This document shows, piece after piece, positions 18,601 through 27,034 of a DNA stretch of 64,000 bases. A program made the translations under genes and the position numbers. Within the stretch, counting starts at the first letter, position 1. Every line of letters starts with the position of its first letter. The stretch is from NCBI RefSeq assembly GCF_000757385.1, contig NZ_JRHH01000002.1, positions 590,612 through 654,611 on the forward strand, in the 5' to 3' direction. The notes beneath the pieces were generated by a model, which was given only the letters and a program-made list of their open reading frames with translations, did no database searches and was not told where the DNA came from. The DNA is from Flavobacterium aquatile LMG 4008 = ATCC 11947. Its GTDB lineage: Bacteria; Bacteroidota; Bacteroidia; Flavobacteriales; Flavobacteriaceae.

Positions 18601-18771
18601 GAAACAGCTTGTTCTGCAGCTTGTTCTTCTGGAGCCATGATTTTTGGTGATGTAAATAATACTGAAGATGCGGTTACAAAATTAGCAGCATCAGATAGAT
18701 CATACCATTTGTTAGAGCACGTTGGTACAAAACCAAACGTAGTTTATCAAGTAAAAGTTAGAAATGTATAA
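15700..18771 (+). CDS. actB: Alternative complex III iron-sulfur subunit ActB
   Basis: A 1023-residue protein with a twin-arginine motif RRDFLK at 52-57 followed by a hydrophobic stretch and Cys71 in a lipobox-like LAAC context, as in ActB. The large N-terminal part is the molybdopterin-oxidoreductase-like B1 region, which in this complex lacks cofactor. The C-terminal B2 region carries four ferredoxin-type cysteine groups: CTGCGACVIAC, CQHCNHAPCETVC, CVGTRYCANNC and CSLCIQM with later cysteines. It transfers electrons from the quinol site in ActC/ActF to the hemes of ActA. It starts 33 bases after actA in the same operon. Confidence 0.95.
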   Translation: MSSNKKYWKSVEELNENSSIVETLKNNEFVEAIPTDEFLGDAASLSSSSTTRRDFLKYVGFSTAAATLAACEGPVHKSIPYVVQPEQIIPGIADFYATTMFDGFDFANLLVKTREGRPIKIDNNKIEGAKFAANARVHASVLSLYDSMRLKSPMINQKNANWTEVDAKIKSSLADAKAKGGQVVLLTNTLASPSTEKLIADFLAKNPNSKHVIYDAVSESAALDAFETVYGQRALVDYDFSKANTIVSIGADFLGDWQGGSFDSGYAKGRIPQAGKMSKHIQFEANMTLSGAAADKRVAMSVANQKQALVKIYNVITGSSIASSLGKEFDTEVTKAAKQLQDAGSKGVLVSGIQDKNAQLLVIAINQVLASEAFSTTGARQIRKGSNEKVAQLIADLNAGTVHTLIMSGVNPVYTLANSEAFISGLKKTKLSVAFSLKEDETASITTIAAAVPHYLESWNDHSLTAGTYSLTQPTIRPLFNTKQFQDVLLSLNGAGGTFYDYLKVNSGAFVAGTSWNKVVHDGIFVGAASTVSGGTADYASAANALSQAKPVAGFELVLYTKTGLGDGQQANNPWLQEFPDPITRVSWDNYLTVSKADAEELKLGNEIVANGGLNGSYATVKVGKTELKVPVIIQPGQAKGTVGLSLGYGRKAALKEEMQVGVNAYVLYNNFDNVQAAQLVKADGEHEFASVQSQKTLMGRGDIVKETTLAVYKEASAKGDIKAFNAPPMVSLDHKEVEATKVDLWESFDRSVGHHFNLSIDLNACTGCGACVIACHAENNVPVVGKDEVRRSRDMHWLRIDRYYSSEDTFAGDNKKKEEFDGLTGDKGSLSGFGEMEDPSDNPQVVFQPVMCQHCNHAPCETVCPVAATSHGRQGQNQMAYNRCVGTRYCANNCPYKVRRFNWFLYNNNDEFNFHMNDDLGRMVINPDVNVRSRGVMEKCSLCIQMTQKTILTAKREGREVKADEFETACSAACSSGAMIFGDVNNTEDAVTKLAASDRSYHLLEHVGTKPNVVYQVKVRNV

Positions 18772-18807
18772 TAAGAACATATAGATAGAAATAATAGTTT
18801 TTCTGAG

Positions 18808-18841
18808 TAAAATCTAAAGTTAAAATCTAAAATTTAAAATT
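18808..18841. repeat. Heptamer-phased AT-rich array before actC
   Basis: Units TAAAATC, TAAAGTT, AAAATC (one base short) and TAAAATT twice run back to back in the 75-base gap between actB and actC, ending five bases before the actC start. Low complexity makes chance possible, but the 7-base phasing equals that of the other arrays in the window. Confidence 0.45.
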
Positions 18842-18846
18842 AAATT

Positions 18847-20256
18847 ATGTCGTCTCATTACGAAGCACCCATTAGAAAACCCTTAGTTATAGGTGATAAA
18901 AGTTATCATGATATAACGGTAGATGTAGCTGCACCAGTTGAAGGTAGAGCAAATAAACAGTGGTGGACTGTATTTTCTATCGCATTAGCCGCTTTCCTTT
19001 GGGGAGTTGGTTGTATAATTTATACCATATCTACAGGTATTGGAACTTGGGGTTTAAATAAAACCGTTGGTTGGGCTTGGGATATCACTAACTTCGTTTG
19101 GTGGGTTGGTATCGGTCACGCCGGAACATTAATTTCTGCAGTATTATTGTTATTCCGTCAAAGATGGAGAATGGCAATTAACCGTTCTGCTGAAGCAATG
19201 ACTATCTTCTCTGTAGTTCAAGCTGGATTGTTCCCAATAATTCACATGGGTCGACCTTGGTTAGCTTACTGGGTTGTGCCTATTCCAAATCAATTAGGTT
19301 CTTTATGGGTGAATTTTAACTCACCTTTATTATGGGACGTATTCGCAATTTCAACATACCTTTCAGTATCATTAGTTTTCTGGTGGACTGGTTTATTACC
19401 TGATTTCGCAATGCTTAGAGACAGAGCTGTCACACCATTTACTAAAAGAGTTTATTCTATTTTGAGTTTTGGATGGAGCGGAAGAGCTAAAGATTGGCAA
19501 CGTTTTGAAGAAGTTTCACTTGTATTAGCAGGTTTAGCAACTCCACTCGTACTTTCTGTACACACGATTGTATCTTTTGACTTCGCAACTTCAGTAATTC
19601 CTGGATGGCATACTACTATTTTCCCTCCATATTTCGTTGCTGGAGCGGTTTTCTCTGGATTTGCAATGGTAAATACTTTACTTATCATCATGAGAAAAGT
19701 ATCTAACTTAGAAGCATATATCACAGTTCAACATATCGAATTAATGAATATTGTAATCATGATTACAGGTTCTATCGTTGGTGTTGCTTATATCACAGAG
19801 TTATTCGTTGCTTGGTATTCTGGTGTAGAATACGAACAATATGCATTTTTAAATAGAGCAACTGGACCTTACTGGTGGGCATATTGGTCAATGATGACTT
19901 GTAATGTATTCTCTCCTCAGTTCATGTGGTTCAAAAAATTAAGAACTAGTATTATGTTCTCTTTCATCATCTCAATTGTGGTAAACATTGGAATGTGGTT
20001 TGAACGTTTTGTAATCATTGTAACATCATTACACAGAGATTACCTTCCGTCTTCATGGACAATGTTCTCTCCTACATTTGTTGATATTGGAATTTTTACA
20101 GGAACTATCGGATTCTTCTTCGTATTATTTTTATTGTATGCTAGAACATTCCCAGTAATTGCTCAAGCAGAGGTGAAAACTATTTTGAAATCTTCGGGAG
20201 AAAATTATAAAAGACAAAGAGAACAAGAAGGACATAATCATTCAGAAAAACATTAA
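18847..20256 (+). CDS. actC: Alternative complex III membrane subunit ActC (NrfD-like)
   Basis: A 469-residue integral membrane protein with about ten helices and the NrfD/PsrC fold. Conserved features include the first helix after NKQWWTVF, GIGHAGTLISAVLLLFRQRWR with the His expected near the quinol site, and HMGRPWL. In alternative complex III this subunit holds the quinol-oxidising site and may be part of proton translocation. It is paralogous to ActF further down. The N-terminal cytoplasmic segment (YEAPIRKPLVIGDKSYHDIT) is typical. Confidence 0.94.
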   Translation: MSSHYEAPIRKPLVIGDKSYHDITVDVAAPVEGRANKQWWTVFSIALAAFLWGVGCIIYTISTGIGTWGLNKTVGWAWDITNFVWWVGIGHAGTLISAVLLLFRQRWRMAINRSAEAMTIFSVVQAGLFPIIHMGRPWLAYWVVPIPNQLGSLWVNFNSPLLWDVFAISTYLSVSLVFWWTGLLPDFAMLRDRAVTPFTKRVYSILSFGWSGRAKDWQRFEEVSLVLAGLATPLVLSVHTIVSFDFATSVIPGWHTTIFPPYFVAGAVFSGFAMVNTLLIIMRKVSNLEAYITVQHIELMNIVIMITGSIVGVAYITELFVAWYSGVEYEQYAFLNRATGPYWWAYWSMMTCNVFSPQFMWFKKLRTSIMFSFIISIVVNIGMWFERFVIIVTSLHRDYLPSSWTMFSPTFVDIGIFTGTIGFFFVLFLLYARTFPVIAQAEVKTILKSSGENYKRQREQEGHNHSEKH

Positions 20257-20264
20257 TATTTGTT

Positions 20265-20792
20265 ATGAGTAGTAATAAAGTTATACACGCTATATACAAT
20301 GATGATGACATTTTAATGGATGCCGTAAAGCAAACAAGAAAAGCACATCATCATATTGAAGAAGTTTTCACTCCTTTTCCAGTTCACGGATTGGACAAAG
20401 CAATGGGATTAGCACCAACTAGACTTGCAATATGCGCCTTTATTTATGGCTGTATTGGTCTTTCGGTTGCAACTGCAATGATGAATTATATTATGATTAC
20501 TGACTGGCCTCAAGATATTGGAGGTAAACCAAGTATGAGTTATATTCAAAATATGCCAGCTTTCGTTCCGGTTATGTTTGAGATGACTGTATTTTTTGCA
20601 GCTCACTTAATGGTAATTACTTTCTATATGAGAAGTAAATTATGGCCATTCAAAGAAGCAGAAAATCCAGATGTAAGAACTACAGATGATCACTTCTTAA
20701 TGGAAGTAGCTGTTAAAGATAATGAAGAAGAATTGACTTCTTTTTTAAGAAATACTGGCGCAGTAGAAGTTAAAGTAATTGAAAAGCACTAA
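20265..20792 (+). CDS. actD: Alternative complex III subunit ActD (DUF3341)
   Basis: The 175 residues begin with a cytoplasmic domain (IHAIYNDDDILMDAVKQTRKAHHHIEEVFTPFPVHGLDKAMG, broken here into its recognisable parts IYNDDDIL and FTPFPVHGLD), followed by two membrane helices (about 52-75 and 100-122) and a short tail. This architecture is that of ActD, a structural membrane subunit. It lies eight bases after actC. Confidence 0.92.
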   Translation: MSSNKVIHAIYNDDDILMDAVKQTRKAHHHIEEVFTPFPVHGLDKAMGLAPTRLAICAFIYGCIGLSVATAMMNYIMITDWPQDIGGKPSMSYIQNMPAFVPVMFEMTVFFAAHLMVITFYMRSKLWPFKEAENPDVRTTDDHFLMEVAVKDNEEELTSFLRNTGAVEVKVIEKH

Positions 20793-20799
20793 TTTAGAT

Positions 20800-21357
20800 A
20801 TGAAAAGTTTAATTAAAATAGCAGGTCTATTCGTATTAGTAGTTTCAGTTTCATCATGTAAAAATGATTTGAAACCAAACTATCAATACATGCCTAATAT
20901 GTACGAATCTGTAGCATACGAAACTTATGCTGAATCTGATGCTTTTAATTCGCCAACAGGTTTAAAAGGTAAAGAAGGACAAATCCCAGCCGAAGGTTCT
21001 ATTAAAAGAGGTTTTGAACCATACGAATATCCAAACACAACCGCAGGTTATGATGCCGCAAAAGCTAATTTAAAATCGCCACTAGATTCAACAGGTGTTG
21101 ATGCTAAAAAAGCAGAAGAATTGTACACTATATACTGTTCAATTTGTCACGGTGAAGCTGGTGATGGTAAAGGAAAATTAGTAAAGCAAGAAAAGTTTTT
21201 AGGAGTTCCTGCATATAAAGACAGACCGGTTACTGAAGGTAGTATTTACCACGTAATTACATACGGTTTGAACTCAATGGGTTCTCATGCGAATCAGCTT
21301 TCTTCTAAAGAACGTTGGATGGTAACATCACATGTTCTTAAATTAAGAAATCAATAA
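20800..21357 (+). CDS. actE: Alternative complex III subunit ActE, monoheme c lipoprotein
   Basis: The 185-residue product has a lipoprotein signal (FVLVVSVSSC, Cys20) and a single heme c site CSICHGEAGDGKG near residue 115, with a distal Met in NSMGSH. It is the lipid-anchored cytochrome of alternative complex III. The ATG at 20800 gives the short signal peptide; an in-frame ATG at 20779 lies inside actD and adds seven residues. It is seven bases after actD. Confidence 0.93.
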   Translation: MKSLIKIAGLFVLVVSVSSCKNDLKPNYQYMPNMYESVAYETYAESDAFNSPTGLKGKEGQIPAEGSIKRGFEPYEYPNTTAGYDAAKANLKSPLDSTGVDAKKAEELYTIYCSICHGEAGDGKGKLVKQEKFLGVPAYKDRPVTEGSIYHVITYGLNSMGSHANQLSSKERWMVTSHVLKLRNQ

Positions 21358-21393
21358 TTAAGAATTATTTCATAAACAGATAGTTATATAGAT

Positions 21394-22917
21394 ATGTACA
21401 CATTTTCAAAAAATTTAAAAAACATTGCACTTGCCCTAATGATTTTAGGATTAGTAGGTATTGTGTATGGTTTTTTATCTGCTCCAAAGACTATTGAAGA
21501 GGTAGAAAAAATTGTGGCAGAAAGTCATCATGGTGGACATCATGCTGAAGCAACAACTCACGATGCTCATGCAACAGAAGCAACTCATGAAACTAAAGCT
21601 GCTGTAGCTCATGAAGAAGTAAAAGATACTACTCATGCAGTTGCCCACAATACTGAAGTTAAAAATGATTCGGTAGTTGCATCTGAAAATGATTCTACAA
21701 AAACTGAAGTAGCACCAGTTGTTACTGAAAATCATGATAATCACACAACAACTGAAGTACCTCACGTTGCTAAAGTTGATGCTGAAAAGGAGCACAAAGA
21801 ACATATTGAGCACGTTTTTCATCAATTACAAAATAAACCATGGGCTGCTTTATACGTAGCTTGTATATTTTTCCTTTTAATTTCTATGGGAGTTTTAGCA
21901 TTTTATGCTATTCAACAAGTTGCACAAGCAGGTTGGTCTCCAGTTTTATTTAGAGTTATGCAAGGAATTACGGCTTATTTGCCATATGGTTCTGTGATTT
22001 TCTTCATATTATTATTACTTTCAGGTTTCCATGTAAATCATTTATTTGTATGGATGAAAGAAGGTGTAGATGTTGTTGGTCACGAGAATTATGATAAATT
22101 AATTGCTGGTAAAACAGGATACTTAAATGTACCTTTCTGGTTAATTAGAGCGGCAATATTTTTAATTGGTTGGAATTTATACAGACACTTATCAAGAAAA
22201 AACTGTTTAGCTCAAGACGAAGCTAATGATAATTTATTCTATAAAAAGAACTTTAAATTATCTGCTGCATTTTTAGTTTTCTTTATAGTTTCTGAGTCAA
22301 TCATGGCTTGGGATTGGATTATGTCTGTTGATCCTCATTGGTTCAGTACATTATTTGGATGGTACGTTTTTGCAAGTTTCTTTGTAAGTGGAATTACTAC
22401 AATTTCAATGGTAACATTATATTTAAAATCTAAAGGATATTTAGAAAATGTAAATTCAAGCCACATTCACGATTTATCTAAATTTATGTTTGGTATTAGT
22501 GTTTTCTGGACGTATTTATGGTTCTCACAATTCATGTTGATTTGGTATTCTAATATTCCAGAAGAGGTAACTTATTTCATTACAAGAATCAAAGATTACA
22601 ATTTATTATTCTTTGGTGCTGTAGCTTTAAACTTCTTATTCCCAATATTAGTTTTAATCAATACTGATTTCAAACGTGTAGCTGGAATTGTAGTTTTTGC
22701 TGGTATCATCATTTTATTCGGACATTATATTGATTTCTTCAATATGATTATGCCTGCAACAGTCGGAGATCAATGGTTTATTGGTGTATCTGAAATCAGC
22801 TCTCTATTATTTTTCTTAGGATTATTTATTTTTGTAGTATTCAATGCATTAACAAAAGTGCCACTTACTCCAAAACGTAATCCATTCATCGAAGAAAGTA
22901 AACATTTTCATTATTAA
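21394..22917 (+). CDS. actF: Alternative complex III membrane subunit ActF with His-rich insert
   Basis: A 507-residue NrfD-like protein, paralogous to ActC, with about ten helices. Between the first helix (about 10-30) and the second (about 150) lies a 110-residue hydrophilic segment with 17 histidines and many Ala, Thr and Glu, including HHGGHH and EKEHKEHIEH. The rest is the normal quinone-binding subunit fold (WLIRAAIFLIGWNLYRHLSRK; MAWDWIMSVDPHWFSTLFGWY split by the membrane). The His-rich segment is on the extramembrane side and could bind metal; that is inference. Cotranscribed with coxB, 18 bases downstream. Confidence 0.92.
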   Translation: MYTFSKNLKNIALALMILGLVGIVYGFLSAPKTIEEVEKIVAESHHGGHHAEATTHDAHATEATHETKAAVAHEEVKDTTHAVAHNTEVKNDSVVASENDSTKTEVAPVVTENHDNHTTTEVPHVAKVDAEKEHKEHIEHVFHQLQNKPWAALYVACIFFLLISMGVLAFYAIQQVAQAGWSPVLFRVMQGITAYLPYGSVIFFILLLLSGFHVNHLFVWMKEGVDVVGHENYDKLIAGKTGYLNVPFWLIRAAIFLIGWNLYRHLSRKNCLAQDEANDNLFYKKNFKLSAAFLVFFIVSESIMAWDWIMSVDPHWFSTLFGWYVFASFFVSGITTISMVTLYLKSKGYLENVNSSHIHDLSKFMFGISVFWTYLWFSQFMLIWYSNIPEEVTYFITRIKDYNLLFFGAVALNFLFPILVLINTDFKRVAGIVVFAGIIILFGHYIDFFNMIMPATVGDQWFIGVSEISSLLFFLGLFIFVVFNALTKVPLTPKRNPFIEESKHFHY

Positions 22918-22935
22918 TATTTAAAGAAAAAACAA

Positions 22936-24102
22936 ATGACAAGTTTTTTGGTACTTTTTATTTTAGTTTTATTATCAATTGCAATTTGGCAATTAACTAA
23001 AATTTTTGACCTTACGCAAATTGGGCAATCATCAGATAATACTCAAATTGCTAACGATAATGATAATAAGGTTAATGGCTACTTAATGTTCGCCTTCCTA
23101 GTTTTTATATACTTAACTACAATAGTTTGTATCGTTAAATATGGTGATTTGCCTTTAATGAGCGGATCAGCGTCAGTTCACGGTAAAGACGTAGATCAAT
23201 TGATGTGGATATCAATGATTTTAATTTTTGTTGTTCAAACGATTACTCAGGCTTTATTACATTATTTTGCATTTAAATATAGAGGTCGTAAAGGACAAAC
23301 TGCAATGTACTTTGCAGATAATAATAAATTAGAATTTATTTGGAGTTCTATTCCAGCTGTTGTCTTAGCAGTTTTAATTTTCTACGGATTGTATGCTTGG
23401 ACAGACATTATGTTTGTTGATGAAGATGAAGATACAATTGTAATTGAATTATATGCTAAACAATTTGGTTGGGAAGCAAGATATTCAGGAAAAGATAATG
23501 TATTAGGAAAAGCTAATGTTAGATACATCGAAGGTGTAAATACCGTTGGCGTAGATTTAGCAGATCCAAATGCGCAAGATGATATAGTAGTAAATGAATT
23601 ACACTTGCCAAAAGGGAAACGTGTAGTTTTTAAAATTCGTTCTCAAGACGTTTTACACTCTGCTTACATGCCACATTTTAGAGCACAAATGAACTGTGTT
23701 CCAGGTATGGTAACTCAATTTTCTTTCATTCCAAACATGACAACGTCAGAAATGAGAGAGACGGAAGATATGATTACGAAGGTGAATAGAATTAATCAAA
23801 TTCGTGAAAAGAAAAATACTCAACTAGTGGCGGAAGGTAAAACACCTCTTGATCCTTACACATTTGACTATTTACTTCTATGTAACAAAATTTGTGGAGC
23901 TTCTCACTATAACATGCAAATGAAAGTTGTAGTTGATACTCCAGAAGAATTTAAAACATGGTTAAAAGATAAACCAACTTTAGTTCAGGCTGTTAAAGAT
24001 GCAAATGCTGCTCCAGCAGATGCTGAAAAACCAAATGTAACTAACGATTCAACTACTGCGAAAGCAGATACTACAGTAGTTGCTCAAGTTGAAATGAAAT
24101 AA
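22936..24102 (+). CDS. coxB: Cytochrome c oxidase subunit II (CuA)
   Basis: The 388 residues have three hydrophobic segments: one at the N-terminus, one at about 50-70 and the pair typical of subunit II at about 90-155. The periplasmic cupredoxin domain keeps all CuA ligands visible: His241 (VLHSAYMPHF), then Cys316, Cys320, His324 and Met327 in CNKICGASHYNM. An Ala/Lys/Thr-rich tail follows. It receives electrons from cytochrome c or directly from alternative complex III. The extra N-terminal helix is usual in Bacteroidota. It is 21 bases before coxA. Confidence 0.94.
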   Translation: MTSFLVLFILVLLSIAIWQLTKIFDLTQIGQSSDNTQIANDNDNKVNGYLMFAFLVFIYLTTIVCIVKYGDLPLMSGSASVHGKDVDQLMWISMILIFVVQTITQALLHYFAFKYRGRKGQTAMYFADNNKLEFIWSSIPAVVLAVLIFYGLYAWTDIMFVDEDEDTIVIELYAKQFGWEARYSGKDNVLGKANVRYIEGVNTVGVDLADPNAQDDIVVNELHLPKGKRVVFKIRSQDVLHSAYMPHFRAQMNCVPGMVTQFSFIPNMTTSEMRETEDMITKVNRINQIREKKNTQLVAEGKTPLDPYTFDYLLLCNKICGASHYNMQMKVVVDTPEEFKTWLKDKPTLVQAVKDANAAPADAEKPNVTNDSTTAKADTTVVAQVEMK

Positions 24103-24123
24103 TAAAAATAACTTTACACTTAT

Positions 24124-25929
24124 ATGTCAGCAATGAGTCACGAACACGATCACCACGAACACGATCACCACGAAGAACACCATCACAAAGATACCTTCAT
24201 TACTAAATACATTTTTAGTATTGATCATAAGATGATTGCTAAGCAATATCTTATTACTGGTATTATAATGGGTTTAATTGGTGTTGGTATGTCAATGCTT
24301 TTCAGAATGCAATTGGCTTGGCCTGAGGAATCATTCAAAATATTCAGCTTTTTCTTAGGTGAAAGAATGGCACCAGGTGGCGTTATGAATAACGAAACTT
24401 ATCTTGCTCTTGTTACAATTCACGGTACCATCATGGTATTCTTTGTTCTAACAGCCGGTTTAAGTGGAACTTTCAGTAACCTTCTTATTCCACTACAAAT
24501 TGGAGCTCGAGATATGGCTTCTGGTTTCTTAAATATGATTTCTTATTGGTTATTCTTTACTTCAAGTGTAATCATGGTTATCTCTTTATTTGTGGAATCT
24601 GGACCTGCATCTGCTGGATGGACAATTTATCCACCGTTAAGTGCCTTGCCACAAGCAATTTCTGGTTCTGGATTAGGTATGACTTTATGGTTAGTTTCTA
24701 TGGCCATTTTCATTGCATCTTCTTTAATGGGTTCATTAAATTATATCGTAACTGTTATTAATTTAAGAACTAAAGGTATGTCAATGACAAGATTACCACT
24801 TACAATTTGGGCTTTCTTTATTACAGCTGTTATTGGTGTGATTTCGTTCCCAGTATTATTGTCTGCGGCTTTAATGTTAATTATGGATAGAGGTTTTGGT
24901 ACTTCTTTCTTCTTGTCAGATATTTATATTGCAGGTGAAGTATTGAATTATCAAGGTGGTTCTCCAGTTTTATTTGAACACTTATTTTGGTTTTTAGGTC
25001 ACCCTGAAGTTTATATTGTATTATTGCCAGCTTTAGGAATTACATCTGAAGTTATAGCAACAAACTCTCGTAAGCCTATATTTGGATACAGAGCGATGAT
25101 TATGTCAATTCTAGCAATTGCATTTTTATCAACTATCGTTTGGGGTCACCACATGTTTATCTCTGGTATGAATCCATTCTTAGGTTCTGTTTTTACATTT
25201 ACAACTTTATTAATTGCAATTCCATCAGCAGTAAAGGCATTCAACTATATAACGACACTTTGGAAAGGTAATTTACAATTAAATCCAGCAATGTTATTTT
25301 CAATCGGATTGGTTTCTACTTTCATTACTGGAGGTTTAACAGGTCTTATTCTTGGAGATAGCACGCTAGATATTAACGTTCACGATACGTATTTCGTAGT
25401 TGCTCACTTCCACTTAGTAATGGGTATTTCTGCTCTTTACGGAATGTTTGCAGGTATTTATCACTGGTATCCAAGAATGTTTGGTAGAATGTTAAATAAA
25501 AACTTAGGCTATATTCACTTTTGGGTAACTGCAGTTTGTGCTTACGGAGTTTTCTTTCCAATGCACTTCATAGGAATGGCTGGTTTACCAAGACGTTACT
25601 ATACAAATACAAACTTCCCTTTATTTGATGATTTGCAAAATGTAAACGTAATTATTACTTGCTTTGCTTTAGTTGGTGGTGCCTTCCAATTGGTTTTCCT
25701 TTGGAATTTCTTCCACAGCATGTTCTTTGGTAAAAAATCAGTACAAAACCCATGGAGATCAAATACTCTTGAGTGGACCGCTCCAGTAGAACACATGCAC
25801 GGTAACTGGCCTGGGGAAATTCCTGAAGTTCACAGATGGCCTTATGATTACAGTAAACCAGGACATGAAGAAGATTTTGTTCCGCAAAATGTTCCAATGA
25901 AACCAGGAGAAGAAGTTTTACATCACTAA
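24124..25929 (+). CDS. coxA: Cytochrome c oxidase subunit I (heme-copper oxidase)
   Basis: A 601-residue, twelve-helix catalytic subunit. Visible sites are the heme a His in TIHGTIMVFF, the CuB His and cross-linked Tyr in GHPEVY, the HH pair in WGHHMF, and the heme a3/a histidines in VVAHFHLVMG. The first 21 residues contain ten histidines (HEHDHHEHDHH pattern), echoing the His-rich loop of ActF two genes upstream. The start could be 24124 or the in-frame ATG at 24136; both retain the His tract. It is the last gene of the act-cox operon and is followed by a terminator. Subunits III and IV are encoded 26 kb away. Confidence 0.95.
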   Translation: MSAMSHEHDHHEHDHHEEHHHKDTFITKYIFSIDHKMIAKQYLITGIIMGLIGVGMSMLFRMQLAWPEESFKIFSFFLGERMAPGGVMNNETYLALVTIHGTIMVFFVLTAGLSGTFSNLLIPLQIGARDMASGFLNMISYWLFFTSSVIMVISLFVESGPASAGWTIYPPLSALPQAISGSGLGMTLWLVSMAIFIASSLMGSLNYIVTVINLRTKGMSMTRLPLTIWAFFITAVIGVISFPVLLSAALMLIMDRGFGTSFFLSDIYIAGEVLNYQGGSPVLFEHLFWFLGHPEVYIVLLPALGITSEVIATNSRKPIFGYRAMIMSILAIAFLSTIVWGHHMFISGMNPFLGSVFTFTTLLIAIPSAVKAFNYITTLWKGNLQLNPAMLFSIGLVSTFITGGLTGLILGDSTLDINVHDTYFVVAHFHLVMGISALYGMFAGIYHWYPRMFGRMLNKNLGYIHFWVTAVCAYGVFFPMHFIGMAGLPRRYYTNTNFPLFDDLQNVNVIITCFALVGGAFQLVFLWNFFHSMFFGKKSVQNPWRSNTLEWTAPVEHMHGNWPGEIPEVHRWPYDYSKPGHEEDFVPQNVPMKPGEEVLHH

Positions 25930-25946
25930 GATTTTAAATCACTATA

Positions 25947-25977
25947 AAAAATGCCTTTCATTTCGGAAGGCATTTTT
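25947..25977 (+). terminator. Terminator of the act-cox operon
   Basis: Stem ATGCCTT (25951-25957) with AAGGCAT (25967-25973), extended by flanking A and T runs, 9-base loop. The T run lies 20 bases before the ruvB -7 element. Confidence 0.8.
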
Positions 25978-25997
25978 ATTTACTTATAACTTTGTTA

Positions 25998-26005
25998 TAT
26001 ATTTG
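25998..26005 (+). promoter_or_regulatory. -7 element directly before ruvB
   Basis: TATATTTG is a full match to TAnnTTTG and ends four bases before the ruvB ATG. TTTT of the coxA terminator at 25974-25977 sits at -33 spacing (20 bases). A transcript from here would have almost no 5' leader. Confidence 0.5.
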
Positions 26006-26009
26006 TAGT

Positions 26010-27032
26010 ATGAACGAAAATTTAGACCCAACGAATAAAGGCTTTAATCCTGAAGAACTTGACATCGAAAAGAAGTTAAGACCTCTTTCGTTTGATGATT
26101 TTACTGGTCAAGAGCAGGTTTTAGAAAACTTGAAAGTATTTGTTGAAGCTGCAAATCAACGTGAAGAAGCACTTGATCACACTTTGTTTCATGGTCCGCC
26201 AGGATTAGGAAAAACTACATTAGCTAATATTTTGGCTAGTGAACTTGGTGTTGGAATAAAAATTACGTCTGGACCTGTTTTAGATAAGCCAGGAGATTTA
26301 GCAGGTTTGTTGACAAATCTTGAGGAAAGGGATGTTCTTTTTATAGATGAAATTCACCGTTTAAGTCCAATTGTTGAAGAGTATTTATATTCTGCGATGG
26401 AAGATTTCAAAATTGATATCATGATTGAATCGGGTCCAAATGCTAGAACAGTTCAAATCAATTTGAATCCTTTTACATTGGTTGGTGCAACCACGCGTTC
26501 GGGCTTGTTAACTGCACCAATGCGAGCTAGATTCGGAATTCAAAGTAGATTACAATATTATAATACCGAACTTTTAACAACCATTGTTCAACGAAGTGCA
26601 TCTATTTTAAAAATGCCAATTACTATGGAAGCTGCAATTGAGATTGCAGGTAGAAGTCGTGGTACGCCTCGTATTGCAAACGCACTTTTACGACGAGTGA
26701 GAGATTTTGCTCAAATAAAAGGGAACGGAAAAATTGATATTGAAATTGCTAGGTTTTCTCTTAAAGCATTAAATGTTGACGCGCACGGATTAGACGAAAT
26801 GGACAACAAAATCCTAACTACAATTATCGAAAAATTTAAAGGTGGACCAGTTGGATTATCAACTCTTGCAACAGCGGTTTCTGAAAGTGGTGAAACAATT
26901 GAAGAAGTGTATGAACCCTTTTTAATTCAAGAAGGTTTTATAATGCGTACGCCTAGAGGTAGAGAAGTGACTGAAAAAGCATACAAGCATTTAGGAAAAA
27001 TTAAGTTGAATGTTCAAGGTGGACTTTTTTAA
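26010..27032 (+). CDS. ruvB: Holliday junction branch-migration ATPase RuvB
   Basis: The 340 residues hold the AAA+ core: Walker [10 protein letters not shown], Walker B DEIHRLSP, sensor 1 GATTRSG and sensor 2 arginine region, then a winged-helix C-terminal domain ([16 protein letters not shown]). RuvB forms a hexamer that pumps DNA through the RuvA-bound junction. ruvA is in this window but 12 kb away, so the two are not in one operon. The ATG at 26010 gives the usual MNENLDP start; a TTG six codons earlier lies in the promoter. Confidence 0.96.
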   Translation: MNENLDPTNKGFNPEELDIEKKLRPLSFDDFTGQEQVLENLKVFVEAANQREEALDHTLFHGPPGLGKTTLANILASELGVGIKITSGPVLDKPGDLAGLLTNLEERDVLFIDEIHRLSPIVEEYLYSAMEDFKIDIMIESGPNARTVQINLNPFTLVGATTRSGLLTAPMRARFGIQSRLQYYNTELLTTIVQRSASILKMPITMEAAIEIAGRSRGTPRIANALLRRVRDFAQIKGNGKIDIEIARFSLKALNVDAHGLDEMDNKILTTIIEKFKGGPVGLSTLATAVSESGETIEEVYEPFLIQEGFIMRTPRGREVTEKAYKHLGKIKLNVQGGLF

Positions 27033-27034
27033 TT

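Noticed and set aside
21475..21825. Cysteine/phenylalanine-rich frame antisense to actF
   Set aside because: It is the shadow of the His-rich codons of ActF; there is no promoter or family resemblance.
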